64,000 nt of DNA from an alpha proteobacterium BAL199 (GTDB lineage Bacteria > Pseudomonadota > Alphaproteobacteria > Thalassobaculales > Thalassobaculaceae), in NCBI GenBank assembly GCA_000171835.1, contig ABHC01000006.1, positions 124,001 to 188,000 on the forward strand, given 5' to 3'. The position numbers were made by a program, and so were the translations under genes. How positions within the stretch are numbered: position 1 is the first letter of the stretch; each line of letters starts with the position of its first letter. Positions 37,443 to 45,634 of the stretch are shown here, in pieces. The notes beneath the pieces were generated by a model that did not search any database, was not told the DNA's origin, and was given only the letters and a program-made list of their open reading frames with translations.

Positions 37443-38233
37443 CATCGTGGAACAGTCAGGCCGACCTTGTCGGCGGTGTGTTCGTGGTGACCGGCTCGAC
37501 CCAGGGCATCGGCGAAGCCATCGTCCGGCGTCTGGCGGATCGTGGGGCGCGGGGGCTGATCGTCACGGGACGGGACGCACCGCGTGGTGAGCGGGTGGCT
37601 GCGGAATTGCGCGCGTCCGGTTCCCAGGCATTGTTCGTCCGGGCCGACCTGGCGGATGTCGAAGCCTGCCGGTCGGTGATCGCCGCGGCTGACACCGCGT
37701 TCGGCCGATTGGACGGGCTGGTGAACGCAGCCGGAGTGACCGATCGCGGTACCCTCGATGACACGACGCCGGAGCTGTGGGACCGGCTGTTCGCGGTCAA
37801 CGTGCGGGCGCCGTTCTTCCTGTGCCAGGAGGCGGTGCGGCTGATGCACCGCGACGCGACCGCCGGCCGGATCGTCAACATCGTGACCATGTCGAGCCAC
37901 GGCGGACAACCGAAGCTGGTTCCCTACAGCGCGTCGAAGGGTGCGTTGGCGGTACTGACCCGCAACCTGGCCCACGGCTTGCGGCGCGACCGAGTCCGGG
38001 TGAATGCCATCAACATCGGTTGGGCCGACACGCCGAACGAGGATGCGGTGCAGCGCGCCGAAGGGCAGCCAGCCGATTGGCTGACCGCCGCCGAGGCTGG
38101 CCAACCTTTCGGCCGCCTGATCAAGCCGGACGATGTGGCCCGATTGGTGTTGTTCCTGCTGTCGTCGGATTCCGGGGTGATGACCGGATCGGTGATCGAT
38201 CACGACCAGAACGTGATGGGCGCCTACGACTGA
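37439..38233 (+). CDS. Short-chain dehydrogenase/reductase
   Basis: 264 residues, classical SDR. The cofactor motif is TGSTQGIG (18-25), and the NAG-type motif appears as LVNAAGVTDRG. The catalytic Ser lies in VTMSSHGG and the Tyr/Lys pair in YSASKGALA. It reduces or oxidises a hydroxyl with NAD(P). The start overlaps the phosphatase stop by four bases, so the two are coupled and likely act on one pathway, for example a dephosphorylated polyol being oxidised. The substrate is unknown. Confidence 0.92.
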   Translation: MTSWNSQADLVGGVFVVTGSTQGIGEAIVRRLADRGARGLIVTGRDAPRGERVAAELRASGSQALFVRADLADVEACRSVIAAADTAFGRLDGLVNAAGVTDRGTLDDTTPELWDRLFAVNVRAPFFLCQEAVRLMHRDATAGRIVNIVTMSSHGGQPKLVPYSASKGALAVLTRNLAHGLRRDRVRVNAINIGWADTPNEDAVQRAEGQPADWLTAAEAGQPFGRLIKPDDVARLVLFLLSSDSGVMTGSVIDHDQNVMGAYD

Positions 38234-38246
38234 CAACGGCGCGGCT

Positions 38247-38274
38247 AGCGGGCGGCCGCGAAGGACCGCCCGCT
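38247..38274. terminator. Bidirectional hairpin between convergent genes
   Basis: AGCGGGCGG (38247-38255) and CCGCCCGCT (38266-38274) form a perfect 9-base stem with a ten-base loop. It sits 13 bases after the SDR stop and 7 bases before the YHS gene end. There is no strong T-run on either side. Confidence 0.55.
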
Positions 38275-38281
38275 CATTCCG

Positions 38282-38764
38282 TCACAGATCCTTGGCGGCG
38301 GTGTGCTGGATCTTCTTCCAGTTGGCGGCGGCCTTGCTGACCGTGCCGCTGCGGTCCTTCTGGAACGCCTGGAAGATCTCCTCGTTGAGGAACACGAACA
38401 GCTTGCCGTCCATAACGGCGGCGTAGCGCGGGTCACCGTCAAACTTCTTGCCGACCGAAACGCCGAAGGTGCAGAATCCGCCGTTCTGCGGGGTGTAGCG
38501 GGCCGGGTTCTTCTCGAACGCCTTCAGGTTTTCCTGGGACGCGAAGTGGTAGGCGACACCATCGTGGATGGCGGTGTAGCGCGCGGTACCGTCCAGCCGG
38601 TTGCCGATGTCGAGGAATGCCACCGGGTCGACACCGTGCAGGCCGAGCGGGGCACCGGCCGCGGTCAGGCCGGGCGCGGTGTTGTATTCGTCGACAGCCA
38701 GGGCAGGGGAGGTGGACAGGACGCTGGCCATCAACACGGCAGCGGTCGCAATCGATTTGTACAT
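38282..38764 (-). CDS. YHS domain-containing secreted protein
   Basis: 160 residues with a cleavable signal peptide (AVLMASVLSTSPALA, cleavage near residue 23). The YHS-like domain is PVAFLDIGNRLDGTARY followed by VAYHFASQENLKAFEKNPARY and FCTFGVSVGKKFDGDP. This is the metal-associated YHS fold seen in periplasmic proteins of alphaproteobacteria. A single cysteine lies in the loop. A metal or redox role in the periplasm is plausible but not shown. AAGGAT is the ribosome site. It follows an AhpD-like gene on the same strand by 40 bases. Confidence 0.85.
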   Translation of the reverse strand: MYKSIATAAVLMASVLSTSPALAVDEYNTAPGLTAAGAPLGLHGVDPVAFLDIGNRLDGTARYTAIHDGVAYHFASQENLKAFEKNPARYTPQNGGFCTFGVSVGKKFDGDPRYAAVMDGKLFVFLNEEIFQAFQKDRSGTVSKAAANWKKIQHTAAKDL

Positions 38765-38804
38765 GGGGCGATCCTTATATTGGGAACGAAACGAGAGGCG
38801 GCCG

Positions 38805-39356
38805 TCAGGCGGCGGCCGCGGAGGCGGCTTTCACGACCGGAAAGTCGATCTCGGTTTCGGCGATGTGGTTGATGTAGTTGGTGAAGATGTTGAGCACCGT
38901 ATTGGCCACGATCTCGACAACCTGCTCGTCGGAGAACCCGGCCCGGCGAACCTGGGCGAGATCCTCGTCGGAAACCTTGCCGCGGGTGGCGACGATCCGG
39001 GACGCGAACCGCAAGGCTCCCTGAACCTTGGCGTCGGTCGATCGACCGCCCAGGTTTCGGGAGATCTCGTCCGACGCTAGTCCGGCCTTGCTGCCAAGGA
39101 CGGTGTGGGCGGATGCGCAATAGTCACAATCGTTCGCACCAGCCACCGCCAGGGCGACCTGTTCGCGCATCGCGGTTGGAAGGGTGCCACCGGCCAGGGC
39201 GCCGGCGAAACCGAGGTAACCGCCGAGGGCGGCCGACGATTGCGCCATGGTGGCGATGATGTTCGGGACACCGCCCATCTGCTTCTTGACGGCGTCGAGC
39301 AGTGCCGCCGTCTTCGCGGGGGCCTGGGCGGCGTCGATACGCTGGATGCGTTGCAT
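38805..39356 (-). CDS. Carboxymuconolactone decarboxylase / AhpD-like alkylhydroperoxidase
   Basis: 183 residues from ATG 39356, with a strong AGGAGG ribosome site. CDYCASAH gives the redox pair Cys77/Cys80 and His84, the CxxCxxxH motif of AhpD proteins. VRRAGFSDEQVVEIVANT is the second family helix. Members are thiol peroxidase-type enzymes or YciW-like disulfide proteins. An AraC-family gene lies directly upstream on the same strand, so regulation by that protein is plausible. Confidence 0.92.
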   Translation of the reverse strand: MQRIQRIDAAQAPAKTAALLDAVKKQMGGVPNIIATMAQSSAALGGYLGFAGALAGGTLPTAMREQVALAVAGANDCDYCASAHTVLGSKAGLASDEISRNLGGRSTDAKVQGALRFASRIVATRGKVSDEDLAQVRRAGFSDEQVVEIVANTVLNIFTNYINHIAETEIDFPVVKAASAAAA

Positions 39357-39417
39357 GGAACCTCCTGTGAACGCGTTGTGATGACAGGAGGGAAGATGTG
39401 CGGGTCGGGACGTTGGA

Positions 39418-40395
39418 TCAACTGGAGCGCTGATGTTCGGGATCAATGGCAACATTATTGGGACGATTGGCAATATTATCAGGTGATCGTCGGTACTCCG
39501 TCGGTGCCAGACCGAACTTGCCGGTGAACGCGCGGGTGAAGGCGGCCGGCGACTGGTATCCGGTCCGGCTGGCAACCTGCTGGACGCTGCATCGGGCATC
39601 GTCCAGCAGCGACAGGGCCTTCTGGAGCCGCCAGTCGGTCAGGTAGCTCATCGGTCCCGCGCCCATGAGATCGCTGAAGCGCTCGGCAAATCGGCTGCGC
39701 GACATGCCGACGGACGCCGCCAGGCTTTCGACCGTCCAACTGCGCTCCGGCTCGGCGTGGATGAGTTGCAGCGCCCCGCCGATCTGCTGATCCTGAAAGG
39801 CTTCCAGCACCGATCTCAGCCCCGCGCTCTGGCCGATCCCGACCCTCAGCAGTTCGATGAACACGATCTCCGACAGCCGGGTCACGGTGGCGGTCGACCC
39901 GATGGTGTCGGAGAACACCTGACGGACCACCAAGCGAAGGATGTCGTCGAGCCACGGCCGGCGTGCCCGCATGGCGTTGGTCGTGACGAGATATTCTGGC
40001 AGGGCGCGGAGGATCGGATGGTCGGCGCCGGCCCGGAAGGTGAAGTGCCCGCAGACCATCTGGGTGGTCGCCGAGGAATCGCCGGTCCCAACCACTAGGA
40101 CGCCCCGGCCGTCATACCCGGCGAGCACCGTCTCCAGCGGGGGCGCCTCGCGCCCGGCAACGTCCGCCAGAACATGCGATTGACCGCGAGGGATCAGGAC
40201 CAGATCGCCGGGGCCAATATCGGCCGACGCGCCGGAAGGAAAGCCGACATGGCACCTGCCCTGAACGACCAGATGAAACCGCGCAGCCTGCCTCAGATCC
40301 GGAACGGTGACCGCCCACGGCGACGAGAAGTCAGTGCGAAAATAGAACGCGCCCTTGAGGTTGAGCGTGTCCAGAACGTCGTCAAGAACGTCCAT
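39418..40395 (-). CDS. AraC-family transcriptional regulator (cupin type)
   Basis: 325 residues from ATG 40395; a GTG four codons earlier is an alternative. The N-terminal cupin domain (about 1-190) holds RFHLVVQGRCHVGF and PGDLVLIPRGQSHV. The C-terminal domain has two helix-turn-helices: VESLAASVGMSRSRFAERF and VQQVASRTGYQSPAAFTRAF. The pattern is the AraC_binding_2 cupin class that often senses small molecules or oxidants. The AhpD-like gene lies 61 bases downstream and the YHS gene follows, so these are candidate targets. Confidence 0.92.
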   Translation of the reverse strand: MDVLDDVLDTLNLKGAFYFRTDFSSPWAVTVPDLRQAARFHLVVQGRCHVGFPSGASADIGPGDLVLIPRGQSHVLADVAGREAPPLETVLAGYDGRGVLVVGTGDSSATTQMVCGHFTFRAGADHPILRALPEYLVTTNAMRARRPWLDDILRLVVRQVFSDTIGSTATVTRLSEIVFIELLRVGIGQSAGLRSVLEAFQDQQIGGALQLIHAEPERSWTVESLAASVGMSRSRFAERFSDLMGAGPMSYLTDWRLQKALSLLDDARCSVQQVASRTGYQSPAAFTRAFTGKFGLAPTEYRRSPDNIANRPNNVAIDPEHQRSS

Positions 40396-40469
40396 CCAGA
40401 CTTCCACTCCAGTATGCCGATCGTCCCATTGTACAAGACGAGCGGCACACTGGCGAAATCACGTCCGCA

Positions 40470-41426
40470 TCAGCCCGGCCAACTGGCGCCGAGGGCCTTT
40501 CGGGCCTCCGCGACCGTGCGCAGGACGATGTCGCGGGCCGACGGGATGTCCTTGACCAGGTCCACGCCTTCACCGGCCCACAGCACGCCGGTCGACAGAT
40601 CGCCGGCCTCGGTCGCGTCGTAGCGTGCGTTCTCGGCGTCGCGCTGGTTCGCAAGGTCTTCCTCGCGCCCGTTCCAGCGTGCCGAGAAGGCGTTCCGAAC
40701 TGCGCGTCCCGGAAAATGCGTCGGCCAGGCGGCACCACGCACGATGTCGAACACCCGGGTCTGTTCGGTGTCGTCGCTGGCAGCGGCGACCGCTCCTTGC
40801 TTCAGAACCTCGCTCCACTGCGATTCCTTTGAGGCGGCGAACCGGGTGCCCATCAGCACGCCTTCCGCGCCGAGCACCAGGGCGGCCGCAAGGCCCCGGC
40901 CGTCGGCGACTGCACCGGCTGCCACCACCGGGATCGGCGCCACCGCGTCGACCACTGACGGGACCAATCCGAAGGTCCCGCGGACATGTCCGGAATGCCC
41001 ACCGGCGTCACGGCCCTGGGCGATGATCACATCGGCGCCGGCGTCGGCCGCCTGCTTCGCCATGTCGAGCGTCTGCACCTGGCAGAACAGCAGGCTGCCG
41101 GCCTGCTTGACCCGGCTGGCGAACGGCGTCGGATCGCCGAACGACAGCATCACCGCGGCCGGGTCGTGTTCCAGCGCTGCATCGAGGGCCTCGGGCCGGT
41201 CCTGCAGTGCCCAGTTGATGAAGCCCACACCGATCCGGACGTTGCCGGCGGCCAGCATCTCGCGATGGACGGTCTCGCTGCTGGCGTAACCGGAACCGAC
41301 GAAGCCGAAGCCGCCGGCCGAGGTCACGGCGGCAGCCAGGGCGCCGCCGGAGGCCGAGCCCATTGGTGCGAGGAGAATGGGGTGCTCGATCCCGAGCAGT
41401 TCGGTCAGACGGGTGGTGAATGTCAT
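40470..41426 (-). CDS. Nitronate monooxygenase
   Basis: 318 residues, FMN-dependent TIM barrel. LLAPMGSASGGALA near residue 19 and GRDAGGHSGHVRG (about 158-170), which holds the catalytic His, are class hallmarks. VAAGAVADGRGLAAALVLGAEGVLMGTRF is the flavin-binding GG strand. The enzyme oxidises alkyl nitronates such as propionate-3-nitronate to aldehyde and nitrite or nitrate for detoxification. It is last in a group with a SnoaL-like protein and a GST, facing a divergent HxlR regulator. Confidence 0.9.
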   Translation of the reverse strand: MTFTTRLTELLGIEHPILLAPMGSASGGALAAAVTSAGGFGFVGSGYASSETVHREMLAAGNVRIGVGFINWALQDRPEALDAALEHDPAAVMLSFGDPTPFASRVKQAGSLLFCQVQTLDMAKQAADAGADVIIAQGRDAGGHSGHVRGTFGLVPSVVDAVAPIPVVAAGAVADGRGLAAALVLGAEGVLMGTRFAASKESQWSEVLKQGAVAAASDDTEQTRVFDIVRGAAWPTHFPGRAVRNAFSARWNGREEDLANQRDAENARYDATEAGDLSTGVLWAGEGVDLVKDIPSARDIVLRTVAEARKALGASWPG

Positions 41427-41470
41427 GGTTTCGAATCCTTGGATGGCAGCGAAGCGGGGCTCAGCGGCGG

Positions 41471-41860
41471 TCAGGCAGGGATCATCGGTTCAACCAGATC
41501 GAAGTGGAACACCTTGGCGATGATCTGCCAGCGACCGTCGACCAGAATCAGCGTCAGAAAGTCGGTGAACTGCTTCCGGCCGATCGAGCAGTGGACGCGG
41601 GCGAAGGCGGTTACCGGCCCGGCGAACTCGATGGCGGCGATGCGATCGGTGCGTGCTTCGCCGCGGCTGGCCGGCGAAGGGCGCTTGGCCACGATCGGGA
41701 AATACTCCGGCATGGTCAATTGCAGCAACGGTTCCTCGGTGGCGCAGACATACTGCGCGTCGGGGTGGAAGACCGTGGCGAGTTTGGCGGCGTCGCTGTG
41801 GTACAGGCCGTCGAAATAGTCCGACAGGGTATCGACGGCGGCGGCGTAGCGCGGGTCCAT
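41471..41860 (-). CDS. SnoaL/NTF2-like putative lumazine-binding family protein
   Basis: 129 residues with the cone-shaped alpha+beta NTF2 fold pattern. DTLSDYFDGLYHSDAAKLA is helix 1, AQYVCATEEPLLQLTMPEYF matches the lumazine-binding-like subgroup, and LTLILVDGRWQIIAKVFHF is the closing strand pair. No catalytic mechanism can be assigned. It lies between the GST and nitronate monooxygenase genes and may be part of the same detoxification operon. Confidence 0.8.
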   Translation of the reverse strand: MDPRYAAAVDTLSDYFDGLYHSDAAKLATVFHPDAQYVCATEEPLLQLTMPEYFPIVAKRPSPASRGEARTDRIAAIEFAGPVTAFARVHCSIGRKQFTDFLTLILVDGRWQIIAKVFHFDLVEPMIPA

Positions 41861-41932
41861 TGAAAGTGTCCTATGTGAGGGTGGCGCGCGGAACGCGGCC
41901 CGATGTCGGCCAGCGTTCCGCGCGGAAGCGGG

Positions 41933-42547
41933 CTAGTGGATCAGGCCCTCGGCGGTCATCGCCTCGCGCACCGCCGTCAGGGCGGCCATTCGCTCGACGA
42001 ACGCCGCCAGGTTCGGCCATTGACCGAGGTCGATGCCAATGAAATTGCACCAGTTCGCGACGACGAACAGATAAAGGTCGGCCACCGATACGGTGTCGCC
42101 GACCAGGTGCGCCCGCCCGTCAGCCAGCAGCGCCTCGATGTGGATCATGCGCTTGGCAACGACATCCTCTGCGGCCGGGCGCGCATCATCGGCGATCGGC
42201 GTGCCGGCGAAGAACGGCTTGAACGCCTTGTGCAGTTCAGACGAGACGAAGTTCAGGTGTTCCTGCAACCTTGCGCGTTCCAGTGTGGCAGGTGCTGGGG
42301 CGAGGGCGGCGGCTGGGTTGCGGTCGGCAATGTATTGCAGGACTGCGGGAGCTTCGGTCAGCACGTCGCCGGACCGCAGTTGCAGCGCTGGGACATAGCC
42401 CTTGGGGTTGATCCGCGTGTAGTCGGCGCCGCTGGCAGTCGTCTTGGTCTGGGTGTCGACCTTCTCGATCTCGAATTCAGCGCCGGTCATCCGCAGGGCG
42501 ATATGGGCGGCCAGCGAGCAGGCGCCGGGGGAGTAGTACAACTTCAT
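41933..42547 (-). CDS. Glutathione S-transferase (beta-class like)
   Basis: 204 residues. The N-terminal thioredoxin domain starts MKLYYSPGACSLAAHIAL, where Cys10 is the catalytic residue of beta-class GSTs. The cis-Pro strand is NPKGYVPALQL, with TEAPAVLQYIADR binding the glutamyl part of glutathione. The C-terminal helical domain carries GDTVSVADLYLFVV. It conjugates or reduces electrophiles with glutathione. It is the first gene of the minus-strand group and faces the HxlR gene across 132 bases. Confidence 0.93.
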   Translation of the reverse strand: MKLYYSPGACSLAAHIALRMTGAEFEIEKVDTQTKTTASGADYTRINPKGYVPALQLRSGDVLTEAPAVLQYIADRNPAAALAPAPATLERARLQEHLNFVSSELHKAFKPFFAGTPIADDARPAAEDVVAKRMIHIEALLADGRAHLVGDTVSVADLYLFVVANWCNFIGIDLGQWPNLAAFVERMAALTAVREAMTAEGLIH

Positions 42548-42626
42548 CGGTCGGTCTCCGTGTGTTCCGGTTGATTGAAGAGATCGAGCCGACAGGTATG
42601 AACGATGGTTGCTATTGTAAATCAGA

Positions 42627-42639
42627 TATCCTTTGGATA
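42627..42639. promoter_or_regulatory. Candidate HxlR operator
   Basis: TATCCTTTGGATA is a perfect 5-base inverted repeat around TTT. It lies in the 132-base gap between the divergent gst and hxlR genes, in a locally AT-rich stretch where their promoters should overlap. HxlR-family dimers bind such sites. Assignment is inference. Confidence 0.45.
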
Positions 42640-42679
42640 CTTACTATTGAGGTTTCCATTCGGTAACCGGGAGTGAGCC

Positions 42680-43045
42680 GTGCCACTGAAGGTCCGCAAA
42701 AACCAAAGCCCGCAACCGCCGCCGTCCTGCCCGTTGACGGAGTGCATGGCGATCATCGGCGGCGCCTGGACGGTCAACGTGATCTGGAGCCTGCGGGCGG
42801 GCCCGCGGCGGTTCAGCGAACTGCGGATCGACATACCGCCGGTCTCACCGAAAGTCCTGACCGCACGGCTGAGGGAGTTGGAGGCTCGCGGGGTGGTGCA
42901 CCGCAAGGTCAAACCGACCTCGCCGCCGTCGGTGGAGTACTCGCTGACCGCGCTCGGTGGCGAACTGGTGCCGGCGATTGAGGCCATTGTCACCATCGGC
43001 CACCGGTTGAAGGGAGAACCTGTCGCATCGGTGTCGAACGGTTGA
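42680..43045 (+). CDS. HxlR-family transcriptional regulator
   Basis: 121 residues from GTG 42680 with GGAG 7 bases upstream. The start has the family signature CPLTECMAIIGGAWTVNVIW with a conserved cysteine (Cys17), which in related regulators senses electrophiles or oxidants. The winged helix continues RFSELRIDIPPVSPKVLTARL and YSLTALG. It is divergent from the GST/SnoaL/nitronate monooxygenase group and is the natural candidate regulator of it. HypR- or YodB-like redox sensing is plausible but untested. Confidence 0.92.
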   Translation: MPLKVRKNQSPQPPPSCPLTECMAIIGGAWTVNVIWSLRAGPRRFSELRIDIPPVSPKVLTARLRELEARGVVHRKVKPTSPPSVEYSLTALGGELVPAIEAIVTIGHRLKGEPVASVSNG

Positions 43046-43058
43046 AACCGGCTCGGGG

Positions 43059-43736
43059 TTAGTCGACCGGCGCTGCAACGAACCGCAGATGGCCGGTCTT
43101 GATCCAGACAGTGGCGCCGTTGGCTCCCGCCTCGACGGTGGTCGTGCCGTCATCGGGCAACCGCAGCCACGAGAGGCGCCGGAACGTCTCCGCGGCTTGC
43201 ATGAAGCCGCCGTCCAGCACGAACAGTTCGGCACCGCCCGCCCACTCGACCGACACCGTCGTATCAGGCGCCCAGCGTTCGATGCGCACGTCCTCGCGCG
43301 CGTCCTTGAACAGCGGTGTGATCGATACGCCCGCCCGGTTGCCGTCGGGCACGGCGCCGATCCTGTTGGTGTCGATGATCACATGGCTGCGGTCTGCCGG
43401 GTCGAACTGCCACAGCTTGACCAGGATGGTACAGCCGGGTGCCGATCCGGGGGTGTGGCGCGACTGCGGCGGGTTGCGGACGTAGCAGCCGGCCGGGTAG
43501 TCGCCGCGATCATCCTGGAACACGCCTTCCAGGACGATAAACTCCTCGCCGCCGCCATGGACATGCGCGGGGAACTGGCTGTCCGGATCGTAGCGCACAA
43601 TCGAGGTGGCGCGTGCCACCTCGTCGCCGATGCGGTCCAGCATACGCCGGCTGACCCCGGCGGTTGGCGAGCCCCGCCATTCGATCTGATCGGCGTGCAT
43701 CACCACGCGCTGGGTGAAATCGGCGTTGAGTTCCAT
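43059..43736 (-). CDS. Cupin domain protein (ChrR-like cupin)
   Basis: 225 residues from ATG 43736; a GTG eight codons upstream is an alternative. Two cupin motifs are visible in the first half: HVHGGGEEFIVLEGVFQDD and GCYVRNPPQSRHTPGS. These supply three His and one Glu for metal binding. A second cupin-like half follows (GAELFVLDGGFMQAAETF). This resembles anti-sigma ChrR C-terminal cupins without the zinc anti-sigma domain. A stand-alone metal enzyme or sensor is likely. It is convergent with hxlR. Confidence 0.82.
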   Translation of the reverse strand: MELNADFTQRVVMHADQIEWRGSPTAGVSRRMLDRIGDEVARATSIVRYDPDSQFPAHVHGGGEEFIVLEGVFQDDRGDYPAGCYVRNPPQSRHTPGSAPGCTILVKLWQFDPADRSHVIIDTNRIGAVPDGNRAGVSITPLFKDAREDVRIERWAPDTTVSVEWAGGAELFVLDGGFMQAAETFRRLSWLRLPDDGTTTVEAGANGATVWIKTGHLRFVAAPVD

Positions 43737-43835
43737 GGCCTGTCCGTCCGTCAGTAGCACCTGCCCGGAACAGATAGTGGCCTCGGTCGCGAATGCGAGA
43801 CGTCACCGGCCGTCGAAAACGAACTTCGGGCGGGG

Positions 43836-44675
43836 TCAGTTGGTCGGCTTGTGGTCGTCGGAGGTGGCTCGGTCATCGGCGCGTAGCGGCTGCAGCAACA
43901 TCCGGTCGAGCCGGAGTTCGCCGGGATCGCGGAACTGCGGGATGCCGATGGTCATGCCGAGATGCCCGGCCTCGGGCTGGGCGCGATAGGTGGCGAACAG
44001 CCGGTCCCACCACGGCAGATTGAATCCAAAATTGCTATCGGTCTCGCGGCGGACGATCGAGTGATGGACTCGGTGCATGTCGGGCGTGACCAGAACCCAG
44101 CGCAGCACCCGGTCGAGCGACTGCGGCAGGCGCACATTGCTGTGGTTGAACATCGAGGACGCGTTCAGCAGGACCTCGAAGACCAGCACCGCGACGGCCG
44201 GAGCGCCGAGTGCCGCCACGACGCCGAGCTTGATCACCATCGACAGCACGATTTCCACCGGATGGAAGCGGATCCCGGAGGTCACGTCGAGTTCAAGGTC
44301 GGCGTGATGCATGCGGTGCAGGCGCCAGAACATCGGGACCGCGTGAAACAGCCGGTGCTGCAGGTAGATGGCGAGGTCGAGCAGGACCACCGAGGCAAGC
44401 ACGGCCAGCCAATCCGGCGCCGGAACGAGGGCAAGCAGCCCCCAGCCACGCGCTTCGGCCAGCAGGGCCACCCCGACGGCGGCCGTCGGGAACAGCAACC
44501 TGACCAGGATGGTGTCGACCGCCACGACGCCGAGGTTCCCGGGCCACCGGGTCAGCCGTCCGATCTTCTGGTGCCGTCGCGGCGCGGCCAGTTCCCATAG
44601 CGCCATAACAGCAAAAATTCCGGCGAACACGCCAAGGCGAATGGTCGGTTCGTGCGGGAACAGAAGCTCGTTCAT
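43836..44675 (-). CDS. Sterol desaturase / fatty-acid hydroxylase family protein
   Basis: 279 residues with four or five membrane segments. The di-iron histidine clusters are HRLFH, HRMHH (in WRLHRMHHADLEL) and HRVHH (in PDMHRVHHS), the usual fatty acid hydroxylase pattern. Members hydroxylate or desaturate lipids using O2 at the inner membrane. The stop of the upstream HpnK-like gene overlaps its ATG by four bases, so both are coupled and likely act on one lipid substrate. Confidence 0.9.
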   Translation of the reverse strand: MNELLFPHEPTIRLGVFAGIFAVMALWELAAPRRHQKIGRLTRWPGNLGVVAVDTILVRLLFPTAAVGVALLAEARGWGLLALVPAPDWLAVLASVVLLDLAIYLQHRLFHAVPMFWRLHRMHHADLELDVTSGIRFHPVEIVLSMVIKLGVVAALGAPAVAVLVFEVLLNASSMFNHSNVRLPQSLDRVLRWVLVTPDMHRVHHSIVRRETDSNFGFNLPWWDRLFATYRAQPEAGHLGMTIGIPQFRDPGELRLDRMLLQPLRADDRATSDDHKPTN

Positions 44676-45556
44676 GATGGCGTTGCGTGTCCGTCGTTCG
44701 GATGAGGACCTCTGGCCAGTACCATATGGTGTTGGTCCAGCCGCTCGGCGAACCGGTCACTGGCGAGATAGGCAAGCTCCGCTTCACGGGGAGCCAGGAC
44801 CGGGTCGCGCGCCGCCAGCACGTCATCGACTTCGCCAGGGTGGCACATCAGCAACGGCCGGCGTCCGGTATGGGCAAGATAGGCGGCGAAATCTCCGTCC
44901 ACCGCACGGCTCGGCCGGAACGAGGTCACGCCGCTGAACCCGGCGTTGGTGGTGATACCAGCCTTGGCGGTCCTGTATAGCAGCGGCCGTCCGAGATGAG
45001 CGATCACCAGCGCCCGTGCCACATCGCACCGCCGGCGCAATATGGTTGCCGCCGGTTCGAAGCAGGATCGCAGCCACGTCGTTCGCTTGTCCAGGCGTTG
45101 CTCGAACAACGCCAACAGGCTGTTGCGGATGACCGGCAGCAGGTGGACGTGCTGGTGGCCGTCGAGGAACGCCGGGGGGCGGCCCAGTGCGGACTCGAAC
45201 GCGTCGAGTTGGCGGGCAATCTCGTCGGCAATTTCGATCCGATCAAGCTGGCCGAAATGAGCGAGGCGGATCAGCCGACCGAGCGGCGGCAGCCGGCCGC
45301 CGGGCGCCAGCTTCGGCATTGCTCCAAGCGGAGCGTGATCGGTCAATGTCAGGTGCAGGCCGACGTCGATCCGGTCGAGCAGTTCTCCGAGCCTGCCGGC
45401 TTCAGCGTGCCACTCCGGGAACAGGGTCATGCAACTGGTCGCGGACAGGCGCCCGGCGGCGGCCAGCGCGCGGATGCCTCGGCTGACGCCTGGCGCGATG
45501 CCGTAGTCGTCGGCGCACAGGATCACAGGCTTTTGAAGGGGTTGATACGTACTCAT
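44672..45556 (-). CDS. HpnK-like ChbG/YdjC family deacetylase
   Basis: 294 residues. ILCADDYGIAPGVSRGI near residue 12 gives the two metal-binding Asp residues of the ChbG/YdjC fold. VGLHLTLTDHAPLG and DGHQHVHLLPV supply the histidines. The motif set fits the HpnK subgroup found beside hopanoid genes. The family hydrolyses N-acetyl groups of carbohydrates. Here it is coupled with a fatty-acid hydroxylase-like gene and divergent from a lipid-glycosylation-type cassette. No squalene-hopene cyclase gene lies in the window. Confidence 0.82.
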   Translation of the reverse strand: MSTYQPLQKPVILCADDYGIAPGVSRGIRALAAAGRLSATSCMTLFPEWHAEAGRLGELLDRIDVGLHLTLTDHAPLGAMPKLAPGGRLPPLGRLIRLAHFGQLDRIEIADEIARQLDAFESALGRPPAFLDGHQHVHLLPVIRNSLLALFEQRLDKRTTWLRSCFEPAATILRRRCDVARALVIAHLGRPLLYRTAKAGITTNAGFSGVTSFRPSRAVDGDFAAYLAHTGRRPLLMCHPGEVDDVLAARDPVLAPREAELAYLASDRFAERLDQHHMVLARGPHPNDGHATPS

Positions 45557-45634
45557 CCACCTTGCGCGGGAACACAGGACGCGGGATAGGTGTCGCTCGG
45601 GGCGACGTCGCGGACCATTGTATCCGCGAACTGG

